Origin: Mucilaginibacter sp.
GTDB lineage: Bacteria; Bacteroidota; Bacteroidia; Sphingobacteriales; Sphingobacteriaceae
Length of the DNA stretch: 64,000 nt
NCBI GenBank assembly: GCA_030445275.1
Contig: JAUCSE010000053.1
Span: 62,001-126,000, forward strand
Direction: 5' to 3'
The notes under the pieces are model-generated. The model searched no databases. It worked only from the letters and a program-made list of their open reading frames with translations, and was not told where the DNA came from. Positions within the stretch are counted from its first letter, which is position 1. Each line of letters begins with the position of its first letter. Of the stretch, positions 62,311 through 64,000 are shown piece after piece. Made by a program: the position numbers and the translations under genes.

Positions 62311-63999
62311 TTATTTTTTCCCATCAGCTACCAGGAACACCACCGATCGCGGAGGCGCCGAAACCTTCACACTGCTATTCATCGCTGATGAAGAAGCGGT
62401 AAGGGTTAAATAACTGGTGGGTCCGCCACTGGTGCCCTCAGGCCCGTTGCCATTGATATAAACTTTGCCGGAGAACTCCCCGTTATCAGCACCTCCTGTA
62501 AAAGTATAATAGTAATACCTCGTGCCTGGTACGAAATTCTTTATACTGACACCTACTGTTTGTGTTGAGGTCCCTTTATTCACCAGTACTACACCGGCTT
62601 CTCCCGACGAGAAGGATGAGGCATAGCTCAATATATCGCCGTTTCCCCCCTGTACAGTGGAGCTTATCAGCTTGTCCCCGAAATATTTCTGAAAATAATA
62701 CATATAGTAAAATGCGGGCCGGGGATTCCATTTACTAATGCCACCGGGCTCATCACCGGCATTAAACATACCCATGTCGTCGCCGTTGTTCCATCCGTTG
62801 GCCAGGTCCCAGCGACTGGCCATGCCAAACTGATTCTTCAGCAATTCACCTAAAACCATGGTCGCATGGATGCCGGCTATAAAGGATGTCATTTGTTTGG
62901 AGCCGGTAGTAAACAGATTCCATTCGGTGAGTGCGATCGGCTTTAAAGATACACCACCTTGTGTTGTCGTAGTCTTCATCCAATCCATTATGGCCTTTGA
63001 CTCGGTCACCGGTGTGTTCAGAATAGTTGCTGCAGTTTCATTATCCGATCCCGTAAAATAATCATGCACGATATAGAAATCGGCGTTATCACCAGCGGAA
63101 GCAAATAAACCGGAGTTCCAGGTTTTGTCAACAGCGTTCCATGAGTTAACCGGATCTGTCTGCACTAGTTGAGCGCCAATTTTAATCTGAGCACCTACAT
63201 CAGCGGCAGCTTTACGCATCGAGTCGGCAAATACCTTAAAGTGTTTACCATATAAAGCTCCGGTAATGATCTGTGGCTGACCATCTTTATTTTGGGTAAG
63301 GTCAATTTTCCACCCCGCCTGCCATGGCCCACCGCTTTCGTTGCCAATTTCCCAATATTTGGTTCTCCCTTTATCATGACGCACCCATTCCGCGGCCAGG
63401 TGCGCAGCGACCTGATCCGGGTGGGCGCTCGTACCGTAGCGGGCATAGCTATAATTGACCGTGATGATACCCGTGCTATTGGTCTGCAATAAGGTATTGT
63501 AGTAATTATCCAATGACAATGTCCAGCCGGCTGTGTTATTACCTAACCAATAGTTAGCTGCCACTGTATTCCCGTTGGAATCATATAGATTTGCCGGTAC
63601 ATCAGCCGGTATTTTTCCATCCCAGAAGAAAACGCTGCTGATGTTACCTCCCGGAAAACGAAGTATATTCGGTGACAGGGCTTTGATATTGTTCAGCAAA
63701 AGGGGTTCAGTCACGATCTGGGTCATATAGGGGTTGGTATTATTCCCAAAGAGATACTTAGGAACCTTGGTTGTGACGGCACTATAGTCCACACTTACTG
63801 TCGCCGTAGCGGCATCGACGGGCTGAGCAACATTGGTATGGGATGGTACTGCAAACGTTTTAGATACCCAGTCGTCCAGAAAAAAGCCGGCCGACTTAGC
63901 AGTTGTCGGATCTGCTTGCGGTGTTATTTTTGTAGTGGTCGTATCAGCTTTAACGGGCGTAACATCAGTTTTACCGTTATTTTTGCAGGCAACTAAGGC
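62311..63999 (-). CDS. GH-A clan glycosidase, lipoprotein paralogue (5' end outside window)
   Basis: Partial: the frame is open to the right window edge, so the start codon is beyond 64000. At least 562 residues. The first visible residues ALVACKNNGKTD are a lipobox with its cysteine, so the mature protein is a lipoprotein; a Thr/Lys-rich linker follows. The GTG at 63792 is an internal valine, not the start. Catalytic features match the paralogue at 60620: ILRFPGGNISSVFFWDGK, acid/base E in KYWEIGNESGGPWQ, nucleophile E in ALTEWNLFTTGS. Surface or periplasmic anchoring versus the soluble paralogue suggests division of labour on one substrate. Confidence 0.85.
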   Translation of the reverse strand, partial: ALVACKNNGKTDVTPVKADTTTTKITPQADPTTAKSAGFFLDDWVSKTFAVPSHTNVAQPVDAATATVSVDYSAVTTKVPKYLFGNNTNPYMTQIVTEPLLLNNIKALSPNILRFPGGNISSVFFWDGKIPADVPANLYDSNGNTVAANYWLGNNTAGWTLSLDNYYNTLLQTNSTGIITVNYSYARYGTSAHPDQVAAHLAAEWVRHDKGRTKYWEIGNESGGPWQAGWKIDLTQNKDGQPQIITGALYGKHFKVFADSMRKAAADVGAQIKIGAQLVQTDPVNSWNAVDKTWNSGLFASAGDNADFYIVHDYFTGSDNETAATILNTPVTESKAIMDWMKTTTTQGGVSLKPIALTEWNLFTTGSKQMTSFIAGIHATMVLGELLKNQFGMASRWDLANGWNNGDDMGMFNAGDEPGGISKWNPRPAFYYMYYFQKYFGDKLISSTVQGGNGDILSYASSFSSGEAGVVLVNKGTSTQTVGVSIKNFVPGTRYYYYTFTGGADNGEFSGKVYINGNGPEGTSGGPTSYLTLTASSSAMNSSVKVSAPPRSVVFLVADGKK

Positions 64000-64000
64000 A

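Noticed and set aside
63790..63792. GTG as the start of the last glycosidase gene
   Set aside because: The frame continues upstream through a lipobox and linker to the window edge, and the paralogue aligns through this position.
1..64000. CRISPR arrays, tRNA or rRNA genes, transposases, integrases
   Set aside because: No regular repeat-spacer pattern, no T-loop-like sequence in a clover-leaf setting and no DDE or tyrosine-recombinase protein was seen on either strand.

Overview
The window comes from a member of the Bacteroidota, most likely a Sphingobacteriaceae relative (Mucilaginibacter/Pedobacter type; inference). Evidence: a SusC/SusD pair, further TonB-dependent barrels with CarboxypepD_reg-like N-termini, an imuA-imuB-dnaE2 mutagenesis cassette, a histone H1-like small protein, AraC-controlled oxidoreductases and a dense set of plant-polysaccharide glycosidases. 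No rRNA, tRNA, CRISPR array, transposase or integrase was recognised.

Layout. (1) 1-329: C-terminal end of a GH12-type endoglucanase. (2) 0.75-5.45 kb: two tandemly duplicated genes for short exported two-cysteine peptides, followed by an outer-membrane TonB-type barrel, a membrane-anchored thioredoxin-like protein with a CSTC motif and a six-bladed beta-propeller lipoprotein, a compact candidate peptide-handling system. (3) 5.7-12.1 kb: two small unknown genes, the imuA-imuB-dnaE2 cassette on the minus strand with a 7-5-7 palindrome in its promoter region, and a divergent small gene. (4) 12.2-30.1 kb: a probable defence island. It holds a 1530-aa DUF4011-helicase-Vsr protein (Hhe-like), a histone H1-like gene, an OmpA/membrane-protein pair, a four-gene operon not recognised as a named system (GHKL ATPase; PRTase-like/GHKL fusion; free receiver domain; membrane protein), a convergent macro domain-KAP NTPase fusion, and a 77-aa XRE regulator with a perfect operator-like inverted repeat. 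The four-gene operon is visibly more A+T-rich than its neighbours. (5) About 30.28-30.41 kb: a strongly structured, probably non-coding RNA with two competing folds. (6) 30.5-42.2 kb: a SusC/SusD pair with a TlpA-like protein, a lone TonB-dependent receptor and a secreted GH35/GH42-like beta-galactosidase. (7) 42.7-50.3 kb: an eight-gene oxidoreductase/cupin cluster, mostly with export signals, divergent from an AraC regulator. (8) 51.1-52.9 kb: an aldo/keto reductase and a TetR regulator sharing a three-copy palindromic operator. (9) 53.0-64.0 kb: six minus-strand glycosidases (GH127/146, GH43, GH39, GH3 and two related GH-A enzymes), apparently for arabinoxylan/arabinan side chains; the last runs off the right edge.

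The best candidate for an undescribed system is 18957-26632: two proteins carry histidine-kinase-type ATPase motifs without a recognisable phospho-accepting histidine domain, one of them also has a PRPP-loop-like motif, and they are co-transcribed with an output-less receiver domain and a membrane protein, beside a macro-KAP NTPase. A sensory, immune-like function is inferred, not shown.
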